Positions 1-7,875 of a stretch of DNA of 64,000 nucleotides are shown one piece after another. The position numbers and the translations under genes were made by a program. The stretch is taken from NCBI RefSeq assembly GCF_009707515.1, contig NZ_WLYI01000009.1, forward strand, positions 1-64,000. Reading direction: 5' to 3'. This stretch comes from Pseudomonas karstica (GTDB taxonomy: Bacteria; Pseudomonadota; Gammaproteobacteria; Pseudomonadales; Pseudomonadaceae). Below the pieces are notes generated by a model, which did no database searches, was not told where the DNA came from, and saw nothing but the letters and a program-made list of their open reading frames with translations. Positions within the stretch are counted from its first letter, which is position 1, and every line of letters starts with the position of its first letter.

Positions 1-877
1 GCGTGGTGTTGGCGCCGCCGTTGCACAGGCGCAGCAATTCGTCGACATCTACCGGGAGCAGCTCGCTGAGCCTGCGCCCTAGCAAGACGCCGTGACCATG
101 GGTTTCATGTTCGACGAAGGCTGAACGGTTGGCGCCGATGACCCGGCCCTGATCGTCCAGTACCAGTAGTTGCTCGTTGGCCAGATCACTGATCTCCTCG
201 CAGGGCTTGATCATCAACGTCAGGGTATTGCGATGGCTGTGGCGCAAATACGCGTTTTCGATCATCCGTGCGTACATGATCACCAGTTGCAGCGTCAGGT
301 ACTGCGCGGCTTTCGGGCCGTTGCTGTTCAGGCAAGAAGCATTGAGACAGCCGCGTACATTACCCAGTGAATCGAAGATCGGTGACACAGAGCAACTCAG
401 CCGGTCGTTCTCGCGCAGGAAGTGCTCGTCGCGGTGGATGATCAGCGCGCTACCTGAAGCCAGCCCGGTGCCGATACCGTTGGTACCTACCAGCGACTCG
501 TCCCAGCGAGACCCGATGATGAGCCCGGAGTCGGCATACGCGCTGCCGGTTGTCGGTACTTGAGAGTCCAGCGCGATGCCGCGCTCGTCGCTGAGCAGCA
601 CCGCAAAACCGGCCTGGCCCACCCGCTTGGCCAGGCCGCTGACGCCTTGGCCGGCAATGGACATGTAATCGTGGTGAAGTTCCTGGTGGCGATGGATCTC
701 GGCGGCGCTGAGAACCACCTTGTTGCCGCGCCCGGCAGGTTCCAGGCCGTGCTCCATGACACTGCGATACCACGACTGCACAATCAGTCCATCGGATGGC
801 AGGCTGCGGTCGGGAAAGTAGTCACCGACGAACGTATTGAGGTCGGTGGGGCCGGTTCCCAAGGTCTGTAAGGACAT
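1..877 (-). CDS. AcoR-like sigma-54-dependent activator, N-terminal part (cut by window edge)
   Basis: Translating the minus strand from the ATG at 877 gives an open frame to the window edge (292 codons) beginning MSLQTLGTGPTDLNTF. The start has an AGGAGAG ribosome site. The sequence contains a DGLIVQSWYRS helix, a GAF-like block with DSGLIIGSRW and LVGTNGIGTG, and CLNASCLNSNGP, typical of the sensory half of AcoR/AcxR-type bacterial enhancer-binding proteins. The AAA+ and Fis-type DNA-binding domains should lie beyond the left edge. Members of this family usually switch on alcohol, aldehyde or acetoin oxidation genes. The neighbouring pqqA would fit a PQQ-dependent alcohol oxidation system to the left, which is inference. 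Confidence 0.85.
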   Translation of the reverse strand, partial: MSLQTLGTGPTDLNTFVGDYFPDRSLPSDGLIVQSWYRSVMEHGLEPAGRGNKVVLSAAEIHRHQELHHDYMSIAGQGVSGLAKRVGQAGFAVLLSDERGIALDSQVPTTGSAYADSGLIIGSRWDESLVGTNGIGTGLASGSALIIHRDEHFLRENDRLSCSVSPIFDSLGNVRGCLNASCLNSNGPKAAQYLTLQLVIMYARMIENAYLRHSHRNTLTLMIKPCEEISDLANEQLLVLDDQGRVIGANRSAFVEHETHGHGVLLGRRLSELLPVDVDELLRLCNGGANTT

Positions 878-1292
878 GATGACTCTCCTGATGCGGCTGC
901 TTTGCGGAGGAGGCAGCGCATATTTATTGTTCTGGTTTCGCAAAAGCTCAAGGCTGCGCGAGTTGCCCCGGCGACGGGCGTGGAGCTTCAGACTAGCCGT
1001 TGCCGAAAAAATAGTCTGTTACAAAAAACTCTCCGCGCACAAAGACGCACCAGCAAAGCTCATGCCGGGTCAGCGGTGATGTCGACAGGGGCTCTGTGAT
1101 GGGGGGTAGGCAGTGAGGTGGACAAGGGTGTTGCGCGTCGTCTGTGCCAAGGGTGCAGCAGGTGTAGTGAAAGTGTTGCGCCGAGGCGTTGAACTCGCGG
1201 TTCCGGCACGTGGCTGTCGGTCTTGCGGTACCTCTGCATCGGCGTATAACAGAGCTGCCGGAGCGTTCCGGCCTTCTCCAGGAGCATCGCTT
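878..1292. other. Intergenic region between the AcoR-like gene and pqqA
   Basis: About 415 bases without a convincing gene. It must carry the divergent promoters for the leftward regulator and the rightward pqqA. I looked for a -24/-12 sigma-54 promoter (GG-N10-GC); the nearest candidate, around 1210, has a spacer one base too long, so none is called. Reading frames that cross the region show no family resemblance. Confidence 0.5.
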
Positions 1293-1364
1293 ATGTGGAC
1301 CAAACCGACCTTCACCGACCTGCGCATCGGCTTTGAAGTCACCATGTACTTCGCCAGCCGCTGA
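1293..1364 (+). CDS. pqqA: PqqA, pyrroloquinoline quinone precursor peptide (orphan copy)
   Basis: A 23-residue peptide, [20 protein letters not shown] followed by ASR, with the conserved Glu15 and Tyr19 in E-V-T-M-Y spacing that PqqE cross-links and from which PQQ is made. An AGGAG ribosome site lies about ten bases upstream of the ATG. Length and sequence match PqqA of pseudomonads. No pqqB, C, D or E gene follows: the next gene is deoC on the opposite strand. It is therefore an orphan precursor gene, beside an AcoR-like regulator. Such a copy could raise precursor supply when PQQ-dependent alcohol dehydrogenases are induced (inference). Confidence 0.93.
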   Translation: MWTKPTFTDLRIGFEVTMYFASR

Positions 1365-1424
1365 CTGCCAGGTTTCATCGTGGCACTGGCGGTCGCTCGT
1401 GACCGCCAGAATCTGCTGCTCGAC

Positions 1425-2105
1425 TCAATAAGACCCCTCAACCGCCTTTGCACCGCTGACGATAGCGATGCCGGAACTGCTGCCCAACCGAGTGGCACCC
1501 GCTTCGACCATCCCTTGGGCGGTTGCCAGGTCACGCACTCCGCCCGAAGCCTTTACCCCGATGTTCGCGCCCACCACTTTGCGCATCAGGCGTACGTCCG
1601 CCAGGGTTGCGCCGCCATGGCCAAAGCCGGTAGAGGTCTTGACGAAGGCGACGTTCAGTTCGCGGCACAAGGTGCAGGCGCTGATTTTTTGTGCGTCGGT
1701 GAGCAATCCGGTTTCCAGGATGACTTTCAACGGCACCGCCCCGCATGCCGCCAAGACCTGGGCGATGTCGTCACGCACTTGATCCAGCAGGCCGTCTTTC
1801 AACCAGCCGATGTTCAGTACCATGTCGATCTCACCGGCACCGGCCTCGATCGCCAACTGTGCCTCATACGCCTTGGCCGCGCCCATGCCTGCACCCAGGG
1901 GGAAGCCGACCACCGCGCAGACCAAGGGTGCGGCGCCGCGCAGGCATTCGACGGCGAACGGCACATTGGCACTGTTGACGCACACGGATTTGAAGCTATG
2001 TTCACGGGCCTCCAGGCACAGTTGGCGAATACTCGCCTGTGAAGCATCAGCGGCCAGCAGGGTGTGGTCGATGTAGGTGGCAAGCGGCGAGACGTTAGGT
2101 GACAT
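1425..2105 (-). CDS. deoC: Deoxyribose-phosphate aldolase
   Basis: 226 residues, the usual length for class I DeoC. The enzyme cleaves 2-deoxyribose 5-phosphate to acetaldehyde and glyceraldehyde 3-phosphate in the cytoplasm. The catalytic signatures are visible: Asp94 in [10 protein letters not shown], the Schiff-base Lys156 in FVKTSTGFG and Lys185 in [10 protein letters not shown]. The ATG at 2105 has an AGGA ribosome site. The gene is divergent from the DeoR-type regulator at 2249, and the shared 143-bp intergenic region holds a palindromic site. It probably forms the cleavage step of the sugar operon to its right, although the true substrate could be another deoxy- or keto-sugar phosphate. 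Confidence 0.93.
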   Translation of the reverse strand: MSPNVSPLATYIDHTLLAADASQASIRQLCLEAREHSFKSVCVNSANVPFAVECLRGAAPLVCAVVGFPLGAGMGAAKAYEAQLAIEAGAGEIDMVLNIGWLKDGLLDQVRDDIAQVLAACGAVPLKVILETGLLTDAQKISACTLCRELNVAFVKTSTGFGHGGATLADVRLMRKVVGANIGVKASGGVRDLATAQGMVEAGATRLGSSSGIAIVSGAKAVEGSY

Positions 2106-2167
2106 GGCAGGTGTCCTGTAAGGATGAGGTGATGAGAAAAGCCTGTTCGTGTTAAGTTGGATGCATT

Positions 2168-2189
2168 AAATGTGAAAAAAATAACATTG
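2168..2189. promoter_or_regulatory. CRP/Vfr-like or DeoR-type palindrome in the deoC-deoR interval
   Basis: The half-site AAATGTGA (2168-2175) is followed after six bases by TAACATTG (2182-2189), an imperfect palindrome very close to the CRP consensus AAATGTGA-N6-TCACATTT. It lies about 60 bp upstream of the deoC start. The same half-sites recur at 3092-3116, so it may instead be the operator of the local DeoR- or SorC-type regulator. Confidence 0.55.
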
Positions 2190-2248
2190 TAAATGGGATT
2201 TGTGACTGCCCTTGTCAAGGGATCGCAATCATCGGGGGTTGGAACGCA

Positions 2249-3007
2249 GTGGACTCAAAGAAAAACGAAAGATTTCGGGCCATGCACAATGCATTGCAGG
2301 GAAAGTCGGCGATTCATCTGCGGGACATGGCTGTGCTGCTCGGCGTATCGGAAATGACCTTGCGTCGTGACCTGGTGAATGACCCGCAAGGCTTGCGCCT
2401 GCTGGGCGGGCACGTGACCCGCAGCGGGTCGTTGGAGCCGGATTATCAGGTGGCTGAACAGGATCAGCGGCACATCGCCGAGAAGCGCCAGATCGGTGTG
2501 CGCGCCGCGAGCCTGGTGCGACCGGGCGACACTGTGTTTATCGATTGCGGCACCACCACGCCATTTATCGTCGAAGCCTTGCCCGATGACCTGGAGTTCA
2601 CCGCGCTGTGCAACTCCCTCAACGTGATGCTCAAGCTCCAGCAAAAGCCCAACTGCACCATCATCCTCTGTGGTGGCACCTTTCATCGGCGCAACATGGT
2701 CTTCGAGAGCCGCGCCGAGGCGGGCATCCTGGAGGGTATCCGCGTGGCCTGGGCGTTTATTTCGGCGGCCGGTGTCAGTGCTGCCCACGGCGTGACCTGT
2801 TACAACCTCAACGAAGTAGAGGTCAAGCGGCGGGTGATGGCGCGGGCACAAACCTGCGTGCTGGTGGCCGACCATAGCAAGTTCGACCAGGTGCGCGCCG
2901 CACACTTTGCCGAGTTGGCGGACTTCCAGCGGGTGATCAGCGATGGCGGCCTTGAGGCGGCACAGCAGCAGGTCGTCAAGGACAGCGGGGCGATGTTGTT
3001 GATTTGA
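2249..3007 (+). CDS. deoR: DeoR-family transcriptional repressor of the sugar operon
   Basis: 252 residues, the length of E. coli DeoR. The N-terminal helix-turn-helix (about residues 22-45, HLRDMAVLLGVSEMTLRRDL) is followed by the sugar-phosphate sensor domain, with DCGTTTPFIVEAL, LCGGTFHRRN, SAAGVSAAHGVTCYNL and VADHSKFDQVR, all typical of DeoR. The start is GTG at 2249; an ATG at 2283 would remove part of the N-terminus and is less likely. It is divergent from deoC and upstream of the transporter-dehydrogenase-kinase operon, so it probably represses both and is released by a phosphorylated sugar. A second regulator (SorC type) lies inside the operon. Confidence 0.88.
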   Translation: MDSKKNERFRAMHNALQGKSAIHLRDMAVLLGVSEMTLRRDLVNDPQGLRLLGGHVTRSGSLEPDYQVAEQDQRHIAEKRQIGVRAASLVRPGDTVFIDCGTTTPFIVEALPDDLEFTALCNSLNVMLKLQQKPNCTIILCGGTFHRRNMVFESRAEAGILEGIRVAWAFISAAGVSAAHGVTCYNLNEVEVKRRVMARAQTCVLVADHSKFDQVRAAHFAELADFQRVISDGGLEAAQQQVVKDSGAMLLI

Positions 3008-3091
3008 TTGTGTTGGTTGTTATTTTTATTTCATTTGTTTGGATTTTAACAAATTTGCCTTGACACTCCCGGGTGCAAAAGCATAGTTTTT

Positions 3092-3116
3092 CAAATGTGA
3101 TCGCTGTTCACATTTG
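3092..3116. promoter_or_regulatory. Perfect 9-bp inverted-repeat operator upstream of the binding-protein gene
   Basis: CAAATGTGA (3092-3100) and TCACATTTG (3108-3116) form a perfect palindrome with a seven-base spacer, about 60 bp before the binding-protein start. The half-site is the one seen at 2168. The spacing is one base longer than a classical CRP/Vfr site, which favours an operator for the DeoR- or SorC-type regulator; CRP-like binding remains possible. Confidence 0.6.
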
Positions 3117-3119
3117 TGA

Positions 3120-3143
3120 GCGCGGCCTCCCTGAAGGCCGCGC
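3120..3143. promoter_or_regulatory. GC-rich hairpin in the operon leader
   Basis: GCGCGGCCT (3120-3128) pairs perfectly with AGGCCGCGC (3135-3143) around a six-base loop. It lies between the operator and the binding-protein start and is not followed by a T run. It may stabilise or attenuate the leader mRNA, or act as a weak terminator after deoR. Confidence 0.45.
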
Positions 3144-3177
3144 CCGAATCCAGACAACAATAAAAATAGGAATCACC

Positions 3178-4152
3178 ATGTTACAGATAGCCCGTAAACC
3201 TGTTCGTGTGTTGTCCCTTGCATTGGCTGTGGCAGCTTCGGCGCTGGCGCTGAACGTTCAGGCCAAGGATCTGAAGATCGGTTTCAGCCAGGTCACCCTG
3301 CAATCTCCCTTCTATGTACAACTGCGCGATGGCGCCAAGGCTGCAGCGGCCAAGGGCGGCGACGAGCTGATTTTCCTCGATGCCAACGGCGATATCAGCA
3401 AACAGAACAACGACATCCAGGACCTGCTGACACGCAAGGTCGACATCCTCATCATCAATGCCGTGAACCCCGACGCGGTAGGCGCCGCACTCGACGCTGC
3501 GCAGCGCGCCAAGGTCCCGGTAATTGCCGTAGACCGGGCGATCAACGCTGCGGTGGCTACCACCATCGGTCGCAACAATGCCGAGATGGGCGAGCTGTCC
3601 GGCAAAGCCCTGGTCGCCGCGCTCAAGCAGCGCGGCGTGACCAAGGGCAAGATCATCGAGATCCAGGGCGATGCCGGCGGCACGGTCATGAAGGAGCGCC
3701 GCAAGGGCTTCCACACCGCCCTGGCCGGCACCGACTTCAAGATCATCGACGGCCCCTACAGCGAGTACATGCGCGCCAATGCCGTGACGGCGATGCAGGA
3801 CCTGCTCCAGGCGCACTCCGACCTCAAGGCCGTGATCGCGCATAACGACGACATGGCCATGGGCGCGCTGCAAGTACTCACCGAAAGTGGCAAGAAAGAC
3901 GTACTGGTGGCCGGGATCGACGGTTTGTCGGAAGCGCTGAACGCCATTCAGGGTGGCGATCAATATGTCTCCACCGCGCTCAACGACCCACGCTATTTGG
4001 GCGAGGTCGCGATTGAGGCGGCACGGGCGCTGGCCGCCGGCAAATCGGTGCCCAGCTTTGTCGATGCCGGCACCCAGGTGGTGACCAAGGCCAACGTGGC
4101 CGAGGTCAAGCACGACTCGACCTTCGGCGAATACCGCCCCGGCGCGCTCTAA
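3178..4152 (+). CDS. Periplasmic sugar-binding protein of an ABC importer (RbsB-like)
   Basis: 324 residues from the ATG at 3178; an in-frame start 105 bases upstream would add a non-signal-like N-terminus. There is a Sec signal peptide (about residues 1-29, RKPVRVLSLALAVAASALAL, probable cleavage after VQA). The mature part is a type I periplasmic binding fold (Peripla_BP_4): KIGFSQVTLQSPFY, NDIQDLLTRKVDILIINAVN, VPVIAVDRAI, EIQGDAGG, IAHNDDMAMGA and VAGIDG. It should bind a pentose, hexose or polyol and pass it to the RbsA/RbsC-like ATPase and permease at 7868-10388. The separation of binding protein from the other subunits by dehydrogenase, kinase and regulator genes is unusual but all face the same way. 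Confidence 0.92.
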   Translation: MLQIARKPVRVLSLALAVAASALALNVQAKDLKIGFSQVTLQSPFYVQLRDGAKAAAAKGGDELIFLDANGDISKQNNDIQDLLTRKVDILIINAVNPDAVGAALDAAQRAKVPVIAVDRAINAAVATTIGRNNAEMGELSGKALVAALKQRGVTKGKIIEIQGDAGGTVMKERRKGFHTALAGTDFKIIDGPYSEYMRANAVTAMQDLLQAHSDLKAVIAHNDDMAMGALQVLTESGKKDVLVAGIDGLSEALNAIQGGDQYVSTALNDPRYLGEVAIEAARALAAGKSVPSFVDAGTQVVTKANVAEVKHDSTFGEYRPGAL

Positions 4153-4245
4153 CGTTTCTGCGCCGACCCTTTGACCATTTTGCTGGCACCCCTTTACGGG
4201 AGGTGCCTGTTCGAACGCACTTATCAATCAATAGAGGATTTCACT

Positions 4246-5262
4246 GTGAAAGCGGCCGTCATGCACCAACCGGGCGATATCCGGGTCGAAGATGTTCCAA
4301 AACCGCAAGTCAAGGCTGGCCACGCCCTGGTTCGGGTTGCAGCCTGTGGCGTCTGCGGTTCGGACATTCCACGGATGCTCAGCAAGGGTGCCCATGTGAT
4401 GCCGTTGATTTGCGGTCATGAGTTCGCCGGTTTCATCGAGGAGATTGGCGGCGGCGTCGAAGGCTACGCCATTGGCGAACTGGTGACAGTGCCGCCGATG
4501 ATCCCGGACGTCAGCAGCGACCAATATGCCCGTGGTTTCCCATCGCGCTCGGAAAATTACGATTACTTCGGCAGCCGCCGCGACGGCGCCTACGCCGAGT
4601 ACGTCAACGTGCCATTGAGCAACCTGATCAAGGTGCCTGAAGGCATGGATCCGATTGCCGCCTCCCTGGTGGACCCGGCGGCGATTGCCCTGCACGCGAT
4701 CTGGAAGGCTGACTTCAAGGCCGGGCAGAGCGGGGCGGTGGTGGGCTGCGGGCCGATCGGCCTGTTTGCGATTCAATGGCTGCGCATCATGGGCGCCAAG
4801 GACATTGTCGCCATCGACATCGCCGAAGAAAAACTCGCCATGGCCCGTGAAGCGGGTGCCACCCATACGCTGCTCAGCGGCGCGCCGGATGCCGAACTGC
4901 CACGCTGCCAATTGGTGATTGAAGCGGCCGGCCATCCGAGCTCGATCAACCAGGCCGTGCAATTGACCAAGGCCGGCGGGCACGTGGTGTTTATCGGGAT
5001 TCCAACCAGTGATGTGCCGATCAGCACCGCGACGTTCTCGCACTTCCTGCGCCAGGAAATCTCCTTGCACGGCGCCTGGAACTCGTTCTCCGCACCGTTC
5101 CCCGGTGACGAGTGGACCGCTTCCATCGACAAGCTGGCCTCGGGCGAATTGCATTGGCAGTTCATGATTACCCACGACTTGCCGCTGGATGAATTACCCG
5201 CCATGTTCAAGCGTTATGCCGATCGCAGCGAAGTGGCCGCCAAGGTGATTTTCCGTCCCTGA
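4246..5262 (+). CDS. Zinc-type medium-chain dehydrogenase, GatD (galactitol-1-phosphate 5-dehydrogenase)-like
   Basis: 338 residues from the GTG at 4246, which has an AGAGGA ribosome site. It should oxidise a polyol or sugar hydroxyl to a ketone with NAD(P). Catalytic-zinc ligands Cys37 (GVCGSD) and His58-Glu59 (CGHEF) are present, as is the Rossmann motif GCGPIG. The blocks FGSRRDGAYAEY and LHGAWNSFSAPFPGDEW resemble GatD. Two oddities can be read directly. The lobe that normally holds four structural-zinc cysteines (about residues 82-105) contains none. The usual Glu in the VEP motif is Asp (LVDPAA). It sits directly after the binding-protein gene and before the kinase, consistent with a polyol to ketose to ketose-phosphate route. 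Confidence 0.87.
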   Translation: MKAAVMHQPGDIRVEDVPKPQVKAGHALVRVAACGVCGSDIPRMLSKGAHVMPLICGHEFAGFIEEIGGGVEGYAIGELVTVPPMIPDVSSDQYARGFPSRSENYDYFGSRRDGAYAEYVNVPLSNLIKVPEGMDPIAASLVDPAAIALHAIWKADFKAGQSGAVVGCGPIGLFAIQWLRIMGAKDIVAIDIAEEKLAMAREAGATHTLLSGAPDAELPRCQLVIEAAGHPSSINQAVQLTKAGGHVVFIGIPTSDVPISTATFSHFLRQEISLHGAWNSFSAPFPGDEWTASIDKLASGELHWQFMITHDLPLDELPAMFKRYADRSEVAAKVIFRP

Positions 5263-5290
5263 TCCGCGCGCCTATGTTGTGTGTCGCCAA

Positions 5291-5318
5291 GCACCGCGAT
5301 GCTTCTGGTGAGCGGTGC
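5291..5318. promoter_or_regulatory. Small hairpin between dehydrogenase and kinase genes
   Basis: GCACCGC (5291-5297) pairs with GCGGTGC (5312-5318) across a 14-base loop; there is no T run. It lies in the 109-bp gap before the kinase and could modulate readthrough or mRNA stability. Weak evidence. Confidence 0.3.
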
Positions 5319-5371
5319 TGTGAGGCTTAAAACAAAAAGCGTCGTCATCACAAGACGCAGGAGGACTACCG

Positions 5372-6892
5372 ATGACCTTGTTGCTGGGACTGGATTTTGG
5401 AACAGGTGGGGTGCGGGCCGGTTTGTATGACTTGCACAGCCACAAACTGGTGCAGGTCGCCGAAGCGTCCTATGCCACGCAGTACCCGCAATTGGGCTGG
5501 GCAGAACAGACACCGGCCGACTGGTGGTCGGCCTTGGGCAAGGCCTGCCGCCAACTGATGGCCCAGGCCGGGCACCCTCAGGTGGCCGCCGTGTGCGTGG
5601 CAACCACGGCCTCCACGGTGGTGGTTGCCCAGGCCGATGGCCAGCCGTTGGCCCCGGCGTTGTTATGGATGGATTGCCGCGCCGCTGCCGAGTCGGCGCG
5701 CTCGGCCCACGTGACGCATCCGATGATGAATCAGGGCGGCGACGCAGTGGAGTGGCTGGTACCCAAGGCCATGTGGCTGGCCGAGCACGAACCCCAGGTG
5801 TATCAGCGTGCCGAGCGCATCTGCGAGGCGGTGGACTGGATCAACTTTCAACTGACCGGGCGTTGGGTTGCCTCCCAGCTCAATGCCAGTTGCAAGTGGA
5901 ACTACGACACCCTGCAGCAGCGTTTCCCGGTGGAGTTGTATGCTGAACTGGGCGTGCCGGAACTGGCGGAAAAACTCCCCCAGGAAGTGATCAAGGTTGG
6001 CGGACGTATTGGTCCGTTGACCCTGGATGCGGCCAACCATCTGGGCCTGAGCCGCGACACGCTGGTCGCCCAGGGCGGTATCGACGCCCACATGGCGATG
6101 CTCAGCGCTGGCACCACTGGCGCCGGTGAGCTGCTGTTTATCGGCGGCACCTCGGTGGTGCAGTTGATGCACACTCCGCAACGCATCGATGTGCCGGGCA
6201 TTTGGGGGCCATACCCCGGCGCCTTGCTCGATAACCAATGGTTGATGGAAGGCGGACAAGTCTCGGCCGGTTCGATCCTCAACTGGCTGGCGCAAAAGAT
6301 GTTCGGCCTCGACGACGCGGGCCATCAACAGCTGATCCGTCAGGCGGCAGAACTGCAGCCAGGATCCACCGGCCTGCTGGTGCTCGATTACTGGATGGGC
6401 AACCGCACGCCGTATCGCTCGCCGGACATGCGCGGGGCGATCATGGGCCTGTCGCTGAACCACGATCGGCATGACCTGTATCGCGCGTCAGTGGAAGCCA
6501 TTGCCTTGGGCTCGGCGAACATCTTTCACACCTGGCGCGCCGAAGGCATCGACATTACCCGTGTGGTGGCCGCCGGTGGTTTCCAGAAGAACCCACTGTG
6601 GTTGCAGGCCACCGTAGATGCGACGGGCGTACCGTTCGAAATGGTGCCCCACGACAACCTCACCCTGATCGGCACGGCTGCAGCCGCAGCCTGTGCCCTG
6701 GGCGCGTTCGGCACCTTGCAGGAAGCCGCGACCGACTTCACCACCGTTGGCCGGTTGATCGAGCCCGATCCATACGCCCACGAGCAGTACATCGAGTTGC
6801 TGGGCCGTTACCGTGCCGCGACTGACAGCGTCGCGCCCATCAGTTGCAAACCACCGGCAAACCGCACGCTCGGTGTAAGGCCGGCAGCATGA
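5372..6892 (+). CDS. FGGY-family carbohydrate kinase
   Basis: 506 residues with an AGGAGG ribosome site before the ATG. FGGY kinases phosphorylate a ketose or polyol with ATP. Visible motifs are the N-terminal phosphate loop LLGLDFGTGGVRAGLYD, the putative catalytic base Asp in QGGIDAHMAML, the ATP-binding block LFIGGTSVVQ, and the C-terminal signature VAAGGFQKNPLWLQATVDA. It resembles xylulokinase/ribulokinase-type members but the substrate cannot be read from sequence. Its stop overlaps the start of the SorC-type regulator (ATGA), so the two are translationally coupled. It probably phosphorylates the product of the GatD-like dehydrogenase. Confidence 0.9.
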   Translation: MTLLLGLDFGTGGVRAGLYDLHSHKLVQVAEASYATQYPQLGWAEQTPADWWSALGKACRQLMAQAGHPQVAAVCVATTASTVVVAQADGQPLAPALLWMDCRAAAESARSAHVTHPMMNQGGDAVEWLVPKAMWLAEHEPQVYQRAERICEAVDWINFQLTGRWVASQLNASCKWNYDTLQQRFPVELYAELGVPELAEKLPQEVIKVGGRIGPLTLDAANHLGLSRDTLVAQGGIDAHMAMLSAGTTGAGELLFIGGTSVVQLMHTPQRIDVPGIWGPYPGALLDNQWLMEGGQVSAGSILNWLAQKMFGLDDAGHQQLIRQAAELQPGSTGLLVLDYWMGNRTPYRSPDMRGAIMGLSLNHDRHDLYRASVEAIALGSANIFHTWRAEGIDITRVVAAGGFQKNPLWLQATVDATGVPFEMVPHDNLTLIGTAAAAACALGAFGTLQEAATDFTTVGRLIEPDPYAHEQYIELLGRYRAATDSVAPISCKPPANRTLGVRPAA

Positions 6893-7875
6893 GCGCCCGT
6901 CCTGACGAGTCATTTCCCCCCAGGCTGTCGGCGGATTCCCCACGCGACGACCTGATGGTCCAGGTGGCAAAGCTCTATTACGACCTGGAGAAGACCCAAA
7001 GCGAAATCTCCCGGGAGACCGGCCTGACCCGTTGGCAGGTCAGTCGACTGCTGCGCGAGGCGCGCGATTGCGGAGTGGTGCGCATCGATATCGTCGCCCG
7101 CTCAGCGCGCTTGCCGCAGCTTGAAGTCGCGTTGCAACGGCGCTTTGGCTTGCGTGAAGCCTTGGTGCTGGACGTCGACGACAATGACACTGCGTTGAAT
7201 GTCGTGACTCAGGCCGCCGCTTGTTATCTGTGCAATCTACAGCCGATGCCGGCGCTGATCGGCGTGTCCTGGGGCCGAACCTTGACGAAAATGGCCCAGT
7301 GGCTGGTGCCGCGCTGGAACGAGGGCGTCAATGTGGTGCTGCTTAACGGCGCGATCAATACCCGGTCGATGGGCGAGCCCAGCCATAACGTCGCCGAGCG
7401 CTTCGCCCAGGCGGCCCGCGGCCAGGCAACATTGCTGCCGGTGCCGGCGATTCTCGGGCACGCCCATACCCGCCAAGCCCTTGAGCAGGACCCGGTGATC
7501 GCCCAGGTGCTGCGCCTGGGCGAGGCCGCGCCTGTGGCGTGTTTCAGCCTGGGAGAGTTGTCCGACCATTCGGTGTTGATGGAGTCGGGTTATATCGACC
7601 GGCCGTTGCTGGCCGCGCTGGAAAAGCTGGGGGCCGTGGGCGACATCATGGGCCGGTTTATCGGCATGGATGGTGAGCCGGTGATGCCCGAGCTGGACGC
7701 CCGCACCCTGGGCCTGCCACTGGCGGCGTTGCGCGACAAGCCCTGGTCGATCGCCGTCTGCGTCGGTGCCCACAAGCACCGGATCGTTCACGCCAGCGTC
7801 AAGGCCGGTTACGTCAATGTGCTCGCCACCGACGTCGGCACCGCCCGTTATCTGCTGGAGCAGGATCATGAATGA
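6889..7875 (+). CDS. SorC/DeoR-type sugar-responsive transcriptional regulator
   Basis: 328 residues starting at the ATG that overlaps the kinase stop by four bases. The N-terminal helix-turn-helix (about residues 30-65) is visible: KLYYDLEKTQSEISRETGL and RWQVSRLLREARDCGVV. The rest is the SorC sugar-binding domain, with LIGVSWGRTLTKMA, VVLLNGAIN, ADHS-type blocks such as LSDHSVLMESGYID, and a conserved C-terminal AGYVNVLATDVGTARYLL. It should bind a phosphorylated sugar and control this operon. Two sugar-phosphate regulators (this and the DeoR type) in one locus suggest dual control or divergent target promoters. Confidence 0.9.
   Translation: MSARPDESFPPRLSADSPRDDLMVQVAKLYYDLEKTQSEISRETGLTRWQVSRLLREARDCGVVRIDIVARSARLPQLEVALQRRFGLREALVLDVDDNDTALNVVTQAAACYLCNLQPMPALIGVSWGRTLTKMAQWLVPRWNEGVNVVLLNGAINTRSMGEPSHNVAERFAQAARGQATLLPVPAILGHAHTRQALEQDPVIAQVLRLGEAAPVACFSLGELSDHSVLMESGYIDRPLLAALEKLGAVGDIMGRFIGMDGEPVMPELDARTLGLPLAALRDKPWSIAVCVGAHKHRIVHASVKAGYVNVLATDVGTARYLLEQDHE

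Noticed and set aside
1205..1230. Sigma-54 promoter upstream of pqqA
   Set aside because: The TGGC and TTGC elements are one base too far apart for a -24/-12 promoter.
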